Notes under the pieces: model-generated
The model's database searches: none
What the model was told of the DNA's origin: nothing
What the model saw: only the letters and a program-made list of their open reading frames with translations
Assembly: GCA_042867185.1 (NCBI GenBank)
Contig: JBHZQV010000012.1
Span: forward strand, 61,652-125,651
Direction of reading: 5' to 3'
From: Xylophilus sp042867185
Lineage (GTDB): Bacteria > Pseudomonadota > Gammaproteobacteria > Burkholderiales > Burkholderiaceae_C
DNA length: 64,000 bases
In this document: positions 34,693 to 43,525 of the stretch, in pieces
Layout: the number at the start of each line of letters is the position of its first letter
How positions within the stretch are numbered: position 1 is the first letter of the stretch
Made by a program: the position numbers and the translations under genes

Positions 34693-35601
34693 GTGAACTA
34701 CGCCCTCCTCCTGTTTCCCGATTTCTCCCTGATCCTGTGCGGCTACCTGCTCTGCCGCTTCACCGCCCTGAACCGCGGCGTCTGGGACAAGGTGGAGGCG
34801 CTGGTCTACTACTTCCTGTTCCCGGTGCTGCTCTTCCATTCGATCGTGCGCAGCCCGCTCGATCTGGGTGCCGCATCGGGACTGATCCAGGGCGGTCTGC
34901 TGCTGGGCGCGGCGGGCGTCGGCCTGTCGTACCTGCTGCCCTACCTGCCGTGGCTGGGCACCCGCATCGACCGGCGCGATGCGGCGGCCAGTGCGCAGGT
35001 GGCCTTCCGCTTCAACTCGTTCATCGCGCTGGCGCTGGCCGAGCGGCTGGGCGGCGCAGAGGGGCTGCAGATGATCGCGGTGCTGATCGGCATTTGCGTG
35101 CCGGCGTTCAACATCGCCGCGGTGTGGCCGATGGCGCGTCACGGCGGCCAGGGGCTGCTGGGCTCCATCGTGCGCAACCCGCTGATCGTGGCGACCACCG
35201 CCGGCCTGGCGCTCAACCTGCTCGGCGGCGGCGTGCCCGGCTGGCTCACGCCCACCTTCAGCCGCATCGGCGCCGCGTCGCTCGCGCTGGGGCTGATGTC
35301 GGCCGGCGCCGGCATGCAGTTCGCGGCGATGCACCGCGGCCTGACGCTGGCCGCCGCGGTGCTGTCGATCCGCCATGCGGTGCTGCCGCTGGTGGCCCTG
35401 GGCCTGGTGCGGCTGCTGCGGCTCGACCCGCTGCAGGCCACGGTACTGATGATGTTCTCGGCCCTGCCCACCGCCTCGACCTGCTACGTGCTGGCCGCGC
35501 GCATGGGCTACAACGGGCCCTACGTGGCGGGGCTGGTGACGCTGTCGACACTGCTCGGGGTGGTCAGCCTGCCGGTGGCGCTGTCGCTGGTCGGTTTGTA
35601 G
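34693..35601 (+). CDS. AEC (auxin efflux carrier) family transporter
   Basis: A 302-residue polytopic membrane protein, about ten hydrophobic segments in two halves: LLFPDFSLILCGYLLCRF, ALVYYFLFPVLLFHSI, GLLLGAAGVGLSYLLPYLPW, then a second half with NPLIVATTAGLALNLLGGG, MMFSALPTASTCYVLAARMG and VAGLVTLSTLLGVVSLPVAL. The proline-kinked SALPTAS and FLFP segments are typical. Such carriers export or exchange malate and similar acids; substrate unknown. GTG at 34693 is preferred because the ATG-initiated extension upstream (34570) overlaps promoter space and is poorly coding. Confidence 0.84.
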   Translation: MNYALLLFPDFSLILCGYLLCRFTALNRGVWDKVEALVYYFLFPVLLFHSIVRSPLDLGAASGLIQGGLLLGAAGVGLSYLLPYLPWLGTRIDRRDAAASAQVAFRFNSFIALALAERLGGAEGLQMIAVLIGICVPAFNIAAVWPMARHGGQGLLGSIVRNPLIVATTAGLALNLLGGGVPGWLTPTFSRIGAASLALGLMSAGAGMQFAAMHRGLTLAAAVLSIRHAVLPLVALGLVRLLRLDPLQATVLMMFSALPTASTCYVLAARMGYNGPYVAGLVTLSTLLGVVSLPVALSLVGL

Positions 35602-35658
35602 GCGAAAAGTGGCCGCAGCCGGCGCGCAACGCCGGCCACCAGCTATGTTTTTAGTAGC
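35602..35658 (-). repeat. Family 1 repeat between AEC carrier and queG (intergenic)
   Basis: Begins directly after the AEC stop codon. On the + strand: GCGAAAAGTGGCC, GCAGCCGGC, CGCCGGCC, CCAGCTATG and TTAGTAGC, the antisense orientation of the element. It lies between convergent genes. Confidence 0.8.
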
Positions 35659-35673
35659 AACAGGGCGGGACGA

Positions 35674-36801
35674 TCAGCCGGCGTCCGGCAGCGGCGGGGT
35701 GCAAGGGGCCTTGGCCGGCGCGCCCGGCGACTGCGCCAGGGCCCACGCCACATGCTCCCGGACCAGCGGACTGTCGTGCGCCTGCCGGTCGGCCAGCGCC
35801 CGGCGCTCCGCCGCGCCGCCGGCGCCCGACGCCAGCGCATTGCCCAGCCCCACCGCCAGGTTGCGCAGCCAGCGTTCGTGGCCGATGCGGCGGATCGGCC
35901 CGCCCTCGGTGCGGCGCAGGAACTCGTCCTCGCTCCAGCCGATCAGCGCCGCCAGCGGCTGGCCGGCCAGGCCGGGCCGGGCATCGAAATCGGCCAGCGT
36001 GGCCGGCTGGGCGAACTTGTTCCAGGGGCAGGCCAGCTGGCAGTCGTCGCAGCCGTAGATGCGGTTGCCGATCGCGCGGCGCAATTCCACCGGAATCGGC
36101 CCGGCGTGCTCGATCGTCAGGTAGGAGATGCAGCGCCGCGCATCGAGCCGCTGCGGCGCGACGATCGCCTGCGTCGGGCAGACGTCGATGCAGGCGCGGC
36201 ACTGGCCGCAGTGGCCGCTCACCGGCGTACTTTCGGGCAGCGCCAGGTCGAGGTAGATCTCGCCCAGGAAGAACATCGAGCCGCCCTCGCGGTGCAGCAC
36301 CAGGGTGTGCTTGCCGCGCCAGCCCTGGCCGCTGCGGGCGGCCAGCTCGGCCTCCAGCACCGGGGCCGAATCGGTGAAGGCCCGGTGGCCGATCGGCCCC
36401 ACCTCGGCGGCGATCCGCTCGGCCAGCTTCTGCAGCCGGCCGCGCAGCACCTTGTGGTAGTCCCGGCCCCGGGCGTAGAGCGAGACGATGCCCTCGGCCG
36501 GGCGCTCCAGCCGCGAGAATTCGACCGCCTGCCAGCCGGCGGGCGTGTCGCGCGGCAGATAGTCCATCCGCACCGTCAGCACGCTCACCGTGCCGGGCAC
36601 CAGCTCCGCCGGCCGGGCGCGGCGCAGGCCGTGGGACGCCATGTAGTGCATGCTGCCGTGGAACCCTTCGGCCAGCCAGGCCACCAACCCGGCTTCGGCC
36701 GCGGACAGATCGACCCCGGCCACGCCGATTTGGGAGAATCCCAGTTCACGCGCCCATTCCCGTATCCGAGAGACGAGTTGTTGTTGACTGCTGCCGACCA
36801 T
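35674..36801 (-). CDS. queG: Epoxyqueuosine reductase
   Basis: A 375-residue cobalamin and Fe-S enzyme performing the last step of queuosine synthesis in tRNA. Two 4Fe-4S motifs are visible: HCGQCRACIDVCPTQAI near residue 200 and GCDDCQLACPWNKFAQP near 250. Upstream blocks SVLTVRMDYLP, YARGRDYHKVLRGRL and GHRAFTDSAPVLEAELA (with the catalytic Asp region) fit QueG. Start ATG 36801. Divergent from tsaE, with start regions that appear to overlap by a few bases. Confidence 0.95.
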   Translation of the reverse strand: MVGSSQQQLVSRIREWARELGFSQIGVAGVDLSAAEAGLVAWLAEGFHGSMHYMASHGLRRARPAELVPGTVSVLTVRMDYLPRDTPAGWQAVEFSRLERPAEGIVSLYARGRDYHKVLRGRLQKLAERIAAEVGPIGHRAFTDSAPVLEAELAARSGQGWRGKHTLVLHREGGSMFFLGEIYLDLALPESTPVSGHCGQCRACIDVCPTQAIVAPQRLDARRCISYLTIEHAGPIPVELRRAIGNRIYGCDDCQLACPWNKFAQPATLADFDARPGLAGQPLAALIGWSEDEFLRRTEGGPIRRIGHERWLRNLAVGLGNALASGAGGAAERRALADRQAHDSPLVREHVAWALAQSPGAPAKAPCTPPLPDAG

Positions 36802-37311
36802 ATCCCCGGAATTGTAGAAACCGTACCGCCCGGCCCGCCGCCCTGCCTGGTCTGGCGCAGCGAGGACGACACCGCCGCCTTCGCTGCGCGCCTGGCCGCG
36901 TCGCCCCTGCTGCGCGATGCCTTCGTCGCCCTGCACGGCGACCTGGGCGCCGGCAAGACGACCTTCGTGCGGCATCTGCTGCGCGCGCTCGGCGTGCAGG
37001 GCCGCATCAAGAGCCCGACCTACGCGGTGGTGGAGCCGCACGAGGCCGCCGGCGGCCTGGCCGTCTACCACTTCGACTTCTACCGCTTCGACGATCCGCG
37101 CGAGTGGGAGGACGCGGGCTTTCGCGACCTGTTCGCCGGCCCCGGCCTGAAGATCGCCGAATGGCCCGAGAAGGCGGCCGGCGTGCTGCCCGCGGCCGAC
37201 CTCGACATCGCGATCGACACCGATGCCGACGGCCAGCGCCAGGTGCGCATCACCGCCCACGGCCCGGCGGGCGACGCGCTGCGCCGGCTGGGCCTGGGCG
37301 CCGACGCATGA
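36784..37311 (+). CDS. tsaE: tRNA threonylcarbamoyladenosine biosynthesis ATPase TsaE
   Basis: About 175 residues. The P-loop ATPase partner of TsaBD in t6A tRNA modification: Walker A HGDLGAGKTTFVRHLLRALG, RIKSPTYAVVEPHE, the HFDFYRF block and LKIAEWPEKAAGVLP are diagnostic. No ATG precedes the conserved core, so translation probably begins at one of the TTG codons (36781, 36784) or another non-ATG codon; 36784 is a best guess and overlaps the divergent queG start by 18 bp. Cotranscribed with amiC, a common tsaE-amiC-mutL type order. Confidence 0.85.
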   Translation: MTAADHIPGIVETVPPGPPPCLVWRSEDDTAAFAARLAASPLLRDAFVALHGDLGAGKTTFVRHLLRALGVQGRIKSPTYAVVEPHEAAGGLAVYHFDFYRFDDPREWEDAGFRDLFAGPGLKIAEWPEKAAGVLPAADLDIAIDTDADGQRQVRITAHGPAGDALRRLGLGADA

Positions 37312-37375
37312 GCGCGGCCCGCCGTTCCGGCCTGCCCCCGGCTACCGAATTCCACCGTCCCGCGAAAGTGCTCCC

Positions 37376-38833
37376 ATGACCCGCCGCGCCCGCCCGACCC
37401 GCGATCTCTCGCGCCGCCGCCTGCTGCAGTCGGGCAGCCTGGTGCTGCTGCTGGGCACCGCGCAGATCGCGCGCGGCGCCACCATCATGGCGGTGCGGGT
37501 CTGGCCCGCGGCCGACTACACCCGCGTCACCATCGAATCCGACGCGGCCCTGGTCGCCCAGCAGTTCTTCGTCTCCAGCCCGCCGCGGCTGGCGGTCGAC
37601 ATCGTCGGCATCGAGCTCAACCCCGCCCTGCGCGAGCTGGTCGCGAAGGTGAAGAGCGACGATCCGTACATCGCGGGGGTCCGCGTCGGCCAGAACGCGC
37701 CCAACGTGGTGCGGCTGGTGCTGGACCTGAAGCAGCCGGCGCAGCCGCAGGTGTTCTCGCTGCCGCCGGTGGCCGCCTACCAGCACCGGCTGGTGTTCGA
37801 CCTGCACCCGGCGCAGGAGGTCGATCCGCTGGAAGACCTGATCGCCGGCCGGCTGCAGGACACGCAGCGCAGTGCCGCCGCGCCGCCGGCGCCCACCGTG
37901 GCCTCGGGCCCGGGCGCCCGCACCGCGCTGCCGCAGGCCGACCCGCTGGGCGAGCTGATGGCGCGCCAGGCCGAGCGGCCGGCCACCGCCAACACCGCGC
38001 CGGGCCAGCGCCCGGTGTCGCCGCTGCCCGCCCTGCCGCCGGCCGTGGCCGCCGCGCCGCCGCCCGCGCCGGTCGCGCCCACCGGCCCGGCGCCGAGTGC
38101 CACCCGCACCGACCGGATCATCATCGTCGCGCTGGACCCGGGCCACGGCGGCGAGGATCCGGGCGCGATCGGCGCCGCCGGCACCCGCGAGAAGGACGTG
38201 GTGCTGCGCGTCGCCCACCTGCTGCGCGACCGGATCAACGGCACCACGCTCAACGGCAACCCGATGCGCGCCTTTTTGACGCGCGACGCGGATTTCTTCG
38301 TGCCGCTGAACGTGCGGGTCGACAAGGCCCGCCGGGTGCAGGCCGACCTGTTCATGAGCATCCATGCCGACGCGTTCACCACGCCGGCCGCGCGCGGCGC
38401 CAGCGTGTTCGCGCTCAGCCAGAGCGGCGCATCGAGCAGCGCCGCGCGCTGGCTGGCCAACAAGGAGAACAATGCCGACCTGATCGGCGGCCTGAACATG
38501 GGCGTGAAGGACGCCCACGTGCAGCGCGCCCTGCTCGACATGAGCACCACCGCCCAGATCAACGACAGCCTGAAGCTCGGCACCGCGCTGCTCAACCAGA
38601 TCGGCGGCATGGCCCGGCTGCACAAACCGCGGGTCGAGCAGGCCGGCTTCGCGGTGCTGAAGGCGCCCGACATCCCCAGCGTGCTGGTGGAAACCGCCTT
38701 CATCAGCAACCCCGAGGAAGAAGCCCGCCTGCGCAGCCCCGAGTACCAGGTGCAGCTGGCCGACGCGCTGATGCGCGGCATCCTCGGCTACTTTTCCAAG
38801 AACCCGCCGATGGCGCGCAGCCGGACGCTGTAG
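37376..38833 (+). CDS. amiC: N-acetylmuramoyl-L-alanine amidase AmiC type (Tat-exported)
   Basis: A 485-residue periplasmic septum-splitting amidase. N-terminal twin-arginine signal (DLSRRRLLQSGSLVLLLGTA), an AMIN domain (VRVWPAADYTRVTIESDA through VVRLVLDLKQ), a Pro/Ala-rich linker of about 100 residues, and a zinc Amidase_3 domain: VALDPGHGGEDPGAIG, GTREKDVVLRVAHLL, FMSIHADAFT and VLVETAFISNPEEEARL supply the His, Glu, His and Glu residues. ATG at 37376 places the Tat motif at residue 13. Localises to the division site through AMIN. Confidence 0.94.
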   Translation: MTRRARPTRDLSRRRLLQSGSLVLLLGTAQIARGATIMAVRVWPAADYTRVTIESDAALVAQQFFVSSPPRLAVDIVGIELNPALRELVAKVKSDDPYIAGVRVGQNAPNVVRLVLDLKQPAQPQVFSLPPVAAYQHRLVFDLHPAQEVDPLEDLIAGRLQDTQRSAAAPPAPTVASGPGARTALPQADPLGELMARQAERPATANTAPGQRPVSPLPALPPAVAAAPPPAPVAPTGPAPSATRTDRIIIVALDPGHGGEDPGAIGAAGTREKDVVLRVAHLLRDRINGTTLNGNPMRAFLTRDADFFVPLNVRVDKARRVQADLFMSIHADAFTTPAARGASVFALSQSGASSSAARWLANKENNADLIGGLNMGVKDAHVQRALLDMSTTAQINDSLKLGTALLNQIGGMARLHKPRVEQAGFAVLKAPDIPSVLVETAFISNPEEEARLRSPEYQVQLADALMRGILGYFSKNPPMARSRTL

Positions 38834-39013
38834 TCGCCACGCCCCGCCCCGCGCACCGGGATCGGCCGCGCAGGCCGACAGGGCGCGGTGTCGTTCTCCT
38901 ACAGGTCTGTTTCGGGTGCCGCGCGATAGTTCTTCCACAGGCACTCAGCACGCCGCCGTCGTCAGACACGGCAGGTCGCCTGCCCTAAGAACCAATCGAT
39001 AGAGGTGAATACC

Positions 39014-39232
39014 ATGAAGACGAAACTCTTGCTCTCCGCCGCCGCTGCAGCTCTGATCGGTTTGACCGGCTGTGCAGGCACCAGCAACCAACAACTCGGC
39101 ACCGGTGTCGGCGCCGTCGCCGGTGGCGTGGCCGGTAACGCCCTGTTCGGCAGCACGGTCGGTACCGTGGGTGGCGCCGCCGCCGGTGCTCTGGTCGGCA
39201 ACGAAGTCGGCAAGCGCAGCGACCGCCGCTGA
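39014..39232 (+). CDS. Short glycine-zipper lipoprotein
   Basis: A 72-residue lipoprotein: signal MKTKLLLSAAAAALIGLTGC (lipobox LTGC) and a mature part that is nearly all glycine zipper, GTGVGAVAGGVAGNALFG and TVGTVGGAAAGALVGNEVG, ending KRSDRR. Similar small osmotically inducible OsmB-like proteins insert into the outer membrane. ATG at 39014; a GTG at 39005 would add three residues. It is monocistronic with a very strong hairpin 26 bp after the stop. Confidence 0.82.
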   Translation: MKTKLLLSAAAAALIGLTGCAGTSNQQLGTGVGAVAGGVAGNALFGSTVGTVGGAAAGALVGNEVGKRSDRR

Positions 39233-39258
39233 TCGTTTTCGGCAGCACGCCTGCTGCC

Positions 39259-39300
39259 GCCCGAAGAAGAGCCTCTCTGTCGAGAGGCTCTTCTTCGGGC
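39259..39300. terminator. Perfect 19-bp hairpin between convergent genes
   Basis: GCCCGAAGAAGAGCCTCTC (39259-39277), loop TGTC, GAGAGGCTCTTCTTCGGGC (39282-39300). Fully complementary arms with internal AAGAAGA/TCTTCTT tracts. Serves both the short lipoprotein and the effector-like gene that ends 25 bp beyond. Confidence 0.85.
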
Positions 39301-39324
39301 GACTCGCAAATGTCCTGACCTGTC

Positions 39325-42300
39325 TCAGTCCAGCCGCAGGGCGGCAGGATCCGCGTCGGGGCCATCCTGCCGCCACTGCCCCAAGGGAGTGGGCCGCGAC
39401 CCTTCTTCGACACGCGGGACCCATTCGTAGAGCGGCCATTGGCCGACGGTGCGCATGGATTCGGCGATCCGGTTGTTTTGGTACTTCAGCAGGAAGTCGA
39501 TCCCCCGCTCGACCTGCGCCTTGGGCTTTTCGCGAATGAGCAGGAGCGTCGGTTCCCATACCGCGGGCTGGGCGACGACGTCGTCGAACAACGCGTCCGT
39601 CTCCCGGGCCTTCTGCTCGCAGCCGGCTTCGCGCTCCAGCGCGGCCAGTGTGCGCAGGCCGTCGAGCGCAGGCGCGACCTTGGGCTTCAACACCTTGTCC
39701 ACGAACGCGGTCGCGAACTTGTTCTGCTGGGCGAACCGGCGCCCCTGCTCCAGCAGGTGTTCCAGCTGCCGCTCGGCCACCGCGTAACGCATGCCTTCGC
39801 CCAGCGTCTCGGGCACCTTGGCCGTGCCATAGTGCACCCAGGCGTTCCATTCGCGACGCACCTCGCGCTCGAACGCCGCGAAATCCTGGAAGTCCATGGC
39901 GCAGTCGCTGCGGACCGTGTCGATCTTCTTGTCGATGGTGAACAAGGTGCAGAAGCGGGTCGCGCCCTCGGAACGGATTTCCGCCGCGTGCGCCAGGTCG
40001 AGGATCGCCGCGCTGGCGCTGGCTTTCTGCCGCGGTGCGCCGGTGCGTTCGTCCGGTTCGCTCCACTGTTTCAGCAGCAGCCCCGCGGCCGCCCGTACCT
40101 GCGCCTCGACCTTGGCCTGCGCGGTGGAGTCGCGGTAGAGGGTCGTCATGTAGCCTTCGACTTCGGTCTGCGTGCGGCCCTGTTCGCGCTTGGCCTTGAC
40201 GCCGACGGACACCGACAGGTTGACCCGCCGCGGCCGTTGGTCCACCGTCCCGGCGCGCAAGCCGGCGAACAGCGAGGCATTCGACTCGGTCCCTCCGTTC
40301 TCGCGCACGGCGTCGTCGATCAAGCCGATGTTCAGGTTGGGATGGTGCGCCAGCAACTCCTGCATCCAATCGTCCGGGCCGCCACTGCCGTGGTGGGCGG
40401 CCAAGGTCAACAGGTGCTCGTACATGTCCATGAACTGCGCCAGCAGTTCGGGCTCCTTCCCCTTGGAGAGGCGGAGCACGCGCAGCTGCACCCCGCTCTC
40501 GATGCCGGCCTCGCGCTTGACGCGCCAGTCGGCCGCGCCGCCGAAGCCGACACGGACGCCCTTTTCGGCGTCACCGACGCCCCACAGGTAGCCCAGGCTG
40601 GCACCCACGCCCGCCTGAACCTGCCGGGTGGTCTGTTCACCGAGCTGCAGGTACTGGCCGGTGCGGCCCATGTAGATTTCCATCAGCTCTTCCTGGTTCT
40701 GCTGTGCGCCGGCGATGAGCTTGAGGCCGATGCCGGTGGGCAGGTTCGCGGCCCCCAACGCGGCGGAGACCGGGCCCGCGTTGAGGCCCCGGACTTTCTG
40801 GCCGGTGATGCGGAGCCGGTCCCGCCACTCCAGGTTTTCGAGCATGTCGCGCGAGAAATCGAACAGGGTCCGGGCCGACACGACCCGGGCGGGGTCCCCG
40901 TCGTGCAGCAGGCGTTCCGCGCGGGTCACCGCGCCCTGCAGACGGGTGCGCAACACCTCTTCCTGGTTGCGCCAGTAGACGGCGCTCGGCGTGCCGGCCT
41001 CCCGGTCGGGCGACGGGCTGGGCAGGTTCGCCATGCGGTCGCGCAGCATGGCGAAGGCCTCGGGCACCGAGAATTTTCCGGTGTGCAGCGCCCGCCAGGC
41101 GGTGTCCAGCGCCGGATCGATGGCGCTCGCGGTGGTCACCTCGGGCGGGTGGTGGGGCTCCTGCTCGAGGCGAGCACGCTGTGCCTGCATCCGCAGCCGG
41201 ATCGTGCGTATTGCCTTCGCGTCGAGCGTCATCGCCGTCCGGTCGGTGCCCTCGGGTTGCCATCGCACATGGTGCGCCACGGCCTGCCAGGCCAGTTCTC
41301 CCGGAGAAGGGGCCCATCCCGTCGGCAGCCGCTGGCGCCGCGCGGCCAGGTAGGCCTCCAGATGGGCGGCGGCCTCTTCCAACGCCTTGTCCGCCTGTCG
41401 CGCAGGCGTCGGCAGGGCATTGGCCGCACCGACGGCAAGTCCCTCCCGCAGGGCGTCCAAGGGGTTGGGTGGTGCGGCCCACGGCGTGCGCTGCGTCGCC
41501 GCCCGGTCGTCCAGCCACCGGGCCAGTTTCTTCAAATGCCGGTTCGCCTTGTCGTAGCGCGAACCCGGCGCGTTGCTGTAGTAGCCGTTGCAGAACGCGC
41601 GGTAGGCGGCCCGCTCTTCCACCGCGCAGTCCGCCAGCGCCCCGGCCGGATCGGCCGCATGCAGAACGCGGCGGGCCGCCGCTTGCGCCGCGCCGATCCA
41701 GCCGCGCTGGTCACTGTCGTCACAGGCAAGCTGGCGTCGGGCTTGTTCGGCGGTCAGGTAGACGCGCGCGGCCTGCGTCTGCGCCGTCACCAGGACGGCG
41801 GGTGACGGGGCCAGCAACAGCTCCAGCATCTGGATGCCGGACGGCTGCTGCGCCAGCACCTGCGCGAGCCTGCGCGCCGCTTCGCCGGGTGCTGGCAGCG
41901 GGACCCCCAGGCCGGTCGGCGGCACCAGGGCGGCGAGCGGCGTTTCCTGCAGTTCGCGCACGAGTGCGGCCGCCTGCGGCGCGTCGTTGCCCGTGGCGAT
42001 GCCGAGCGCCTGCAATGCGATGCCGATCGCCAGGCTCTTCGGCAGGGCGTCGGCACCGAAGCCCGCCAGGCGCCCCTCCAGCGTGTCGCTCCACACCCGC
42101 AGGGCCTCGCGGAGCACCGGCCGCCCTGCCGCGTCCGCGAAGCATCCACAGGTGTCCAGCAGCGCGTGGCAGACGGCACCGTCGGCCCGCGCATACGCCT
42201 CGAGCGCCTGCTGGCGGTCGGCCTCGGCCGGGGCCTGCAGGGCCTGGCGCTCGTGCACGACCTGCTGGAGCGGTCCGCCCGACGCACGCAGCGCATCGGC

Positions 42301-43350
42301 GGCATGGCTGTGCTCCCACAGCGCCTGCTGGTTCAGCCGGGCGCTGTGCCGGGCCTGCCGGAGCTGCGATTCCACTTCCTGCCAACGCTGCTCGAGCGCG
42401 CGTGCCTTGTCCTGCAGAGCCGCGAGCGATTCGCTCTCCTGGGTTTCGACGTCTTCGAGCAGCGCGATGCCCATGGCCCCACCGGCCCGCCGGTCTTCCA
42501 GCTGCGACCGCTCGTCCTCGTCCCGCATCAGATCGCGCAGCGAGCGCGAGGCCGTGGGACGCATGCCGCCCCCGCGCGGTGGGTGGGCACCGACGGGAGC
42601 GTCGAGCGGCTGTCGCGCACCCGCATGCGCCTGCCGCAAGCGCGCCAGCAGGGCGCGCGTGTCGGCAAGCACGCCCATCGTCGATGCGATCGCGTCGCGC
42701 ACGGTGCCGAGTTCTGCGGCCGTGTCGATGCTCTGCCGTGTCAACGCGTCGATCCTTCCCGCCAGGCCGCCGACCCGTCGGACCGACAGTGCCAGATCGC
42801 CCTCCGTCCGGTCCAGACAGCCGTCCACCTGCACCTGCGCGGCGTCCGCCTGGTGGACGGCGATGCGCGCGTCCAGGGCATCCTGCTCGCGCGCCAGCAG
42901 CGTCGTCAGGGCCGAGACGGTCCGGCGCGGATCGTCGGGACGTTCGGGGGCGGCGGGGGAGCCGTCGGGTTTCCCCGGCGTATCCGCATAGCGCAAGAGT
43001 TCTTCCCGCGGGAGCGGCTGGGCCGGGCACAGGCCGAGGGTTCTGGCCGCCCCCTCGAGCAGGCCGGCGAGCGGGCGGCGCGGAACGAACTGCGTTGCGC
43101 CCGCGGCCGCCGGGGCGCCCCCGGTTCCCGCCAGGGCCTGGGCCAGGGCGACCGGGTCGGCGGGCCTGGACAGCACCTCGTTGCGCGCGGCGAGGGCGTC
43201 GAGCGTCGAGAACTTGTGGTGGCTCTGTTGGCCGCGGGCGGGCTTGCCGGCATGGGCGGTCGAGCGGCCCATGCCGGGCAGGCCGAAGGTGGTGGCGGTG
43301 GGGCGCAGGGGAAACCAGGGCATAGGCGTCGAGGCGGACAGGTCGAACAT
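39325..43350 (-). CDS. Large putative type III secreted effector (HrpX-type promoter)
   Basis: A 1341-residue protein with no enzymatic motif I recognise. The first ~100 residues are Ser/Thr/Pro-rich with no Sec signal or membrane helix, typical of type III secretion signals. Residues ~140-270 and ~310-420 are Gln/Arg/Glu/Ala-rich helices likely to form coiled coils (LQDKARALEQRWQEVESQLR). The C-terminal third has alternating Gly/Val strands (VGASLGYLWGVGDAEKGVRV, RVNLSVSVGVKAKREQGRTQ) that recall the beta-rich ends of large AvrE- or RipA-like effectors, though I cannot assign a family. One Ala-Trp-Arg triplet occurs near residue 749. A PIP box with correctly spaced -10 element precedes it. 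No chaperone gene or secretion gene adjoins. Function: host-directed effector, inferred. Confidence 0.72.
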   Translation of the reverse strand: MFDLSASTPMPWFPLRPTATTFGLPGMGRSTAHAGKPARGQQSHHKFSTLDALAARNEVLSRPADPVALAQALAGTGGAPAAAGATQFVPRRPLAGLLEGAARTLGLCPAQPLPREELLRYADTPGKPDGSPAAPERPDDPRRTVSALTTLLAREQDALDARIAVHQADAAQVQVDGCLDRTEGDLALSVRRVGGLAGRIDALTRQSIDTAAELGTVRDAIASTMGVLADTRALLARLRQAHAGARQPLDAPVGAHPPRGGGMRPTASRSLRDLMRDEDERSQLEDRRAGGAMGIALLEDVETQESESLAALQDKARALEQRWQEVESQLRQARHSARLNQQALWEHSHAADALRASGGPLQQVVHERQALQAPAEADRQQALEAYARADGAVCHALLDTCGCFADAAGRPVLREALRVWSDTLEGRLAGFGADALPKSLAIGIALQALGIATGNDAPQAAALVRELQETPLAALVPPTGLGVPLPAPGEAARRLAQVLAQQPSGIQMLELLLAPSPAVLVTAQTQAARVYLTAEQARRQLACDDSDQRGWIGAAQAAARRVLHAADPAGALADCAVEERAAYRAFCNGYYSNAPGSRYDKANRHLKKLARWLDDRAATQRTPWAAPPNPLDALREGLAVGAANALPTPARQADKALEEAAAHLEAYLAARRQRLPTGWAPSPGELAWQAVAHHVRWQPEGTDRTAMTLDAKAIRTIRLRMQAQRARLEQEPHHPPEVTTASAIDPALDTAWRALHTGKFSVPEAFAMLRDRMANLPSPSPDREAGTPSAVYWRNQEEVLRTRLQGAVTRAERLLHDGDPARVVSARTLFDFSRDMLENLEWRDRLRITGQKVRGLNAGPVSAALGAANLPTGIGLKLIAGAQQNQEELMEIYMGRTGQYLQLGEQTTRQVQAGVGASLGYLWGVGDAEKGVRVGFGGAADWRVKREAGIESGVQLRVLRLSKGKEPELLAQFMDMYEHLLTLAAHHGSGGPDDWMQELLAHHPNLNIGLIDDAVRENGGTESNASLFAGLRAGTVDQRPRRVNLSVSVGVKAKREQGRTQTEVEGYMTTLYRDSTAQAKVEAQVRAAAGLLLKQWSEPDERTGAPRQKASASAAILDLAHAAEIRSEGATRFCTLFTIDKKIDTVRSDCAMDFQDFAAFEREVRREWNAWVHYGTAKVPETLGEGMRYAVAERQLEHLLEQGRRFAQQNKFATAFVDKVLKPKVAPALDGLRTLAALEREAGCEQKARETDALFDDVVAQPAVWEPTLLLIREKPKAQVERGIDFLLKYQNNRIAESMRTVGQWPLYEWVPRVEEGSRPTPLGQWRQDGPDADPAALRLD

Positions 43351-43418
43351 CGAAGGATGCGCAGCGACCTACCGAGCCGAGCTCTTGGGATACCGGATAC
43401 CCTCTGGCAATGGCCGCC

Positions 43419-43479
43419 AGTGTGGCCGTTGCGGCGTCCGACGCCCTGCTTTGCACGAAGTCGCGAATGGCAAAGCGAA
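43419..43479 (-). promoter_or_regulatory. Plant-inducible promoter (PIP) box and -10 element
   Basis: Read on the minus strand: TTCGC (43479-43475), 15 bp, TTCGT (43459-43455), then exactly 30 bp, then CACACT (43424-43419). This fits the HrpX-dependent consensus TTCGB-N15-TTCGB followed at 30-32 bp by a YANNNT -10 box, as known for hrp regulons of Xanthomonas and plant-pathogenic Acidovorax. The effector start codon is about 70 bp downstream. Confidence 0.8.
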
Positions 43480-43525
43480 ATTCGACGCCCTGCGAGACGC
43501 CGGCCGCGGTGCGCGGCCCCGCCGC

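Noticed and set aside
41181..43325. A 714-codon plus-strand open frame opposite the effector gene
   Set aside because: Pro/Arg/Ala-rich low-complexity translation, typical GC shadow; the minus-strand frame has the promoter and a coherent protein.
43455..43479. Reading the TTCG pair as a Ralstonia-type hrpII box (N16 spacing)
   Set aside because: The spacer is 15, not 16, and the -10 spacing fits the Xanthomonas/Acidovorax PIP rule better.
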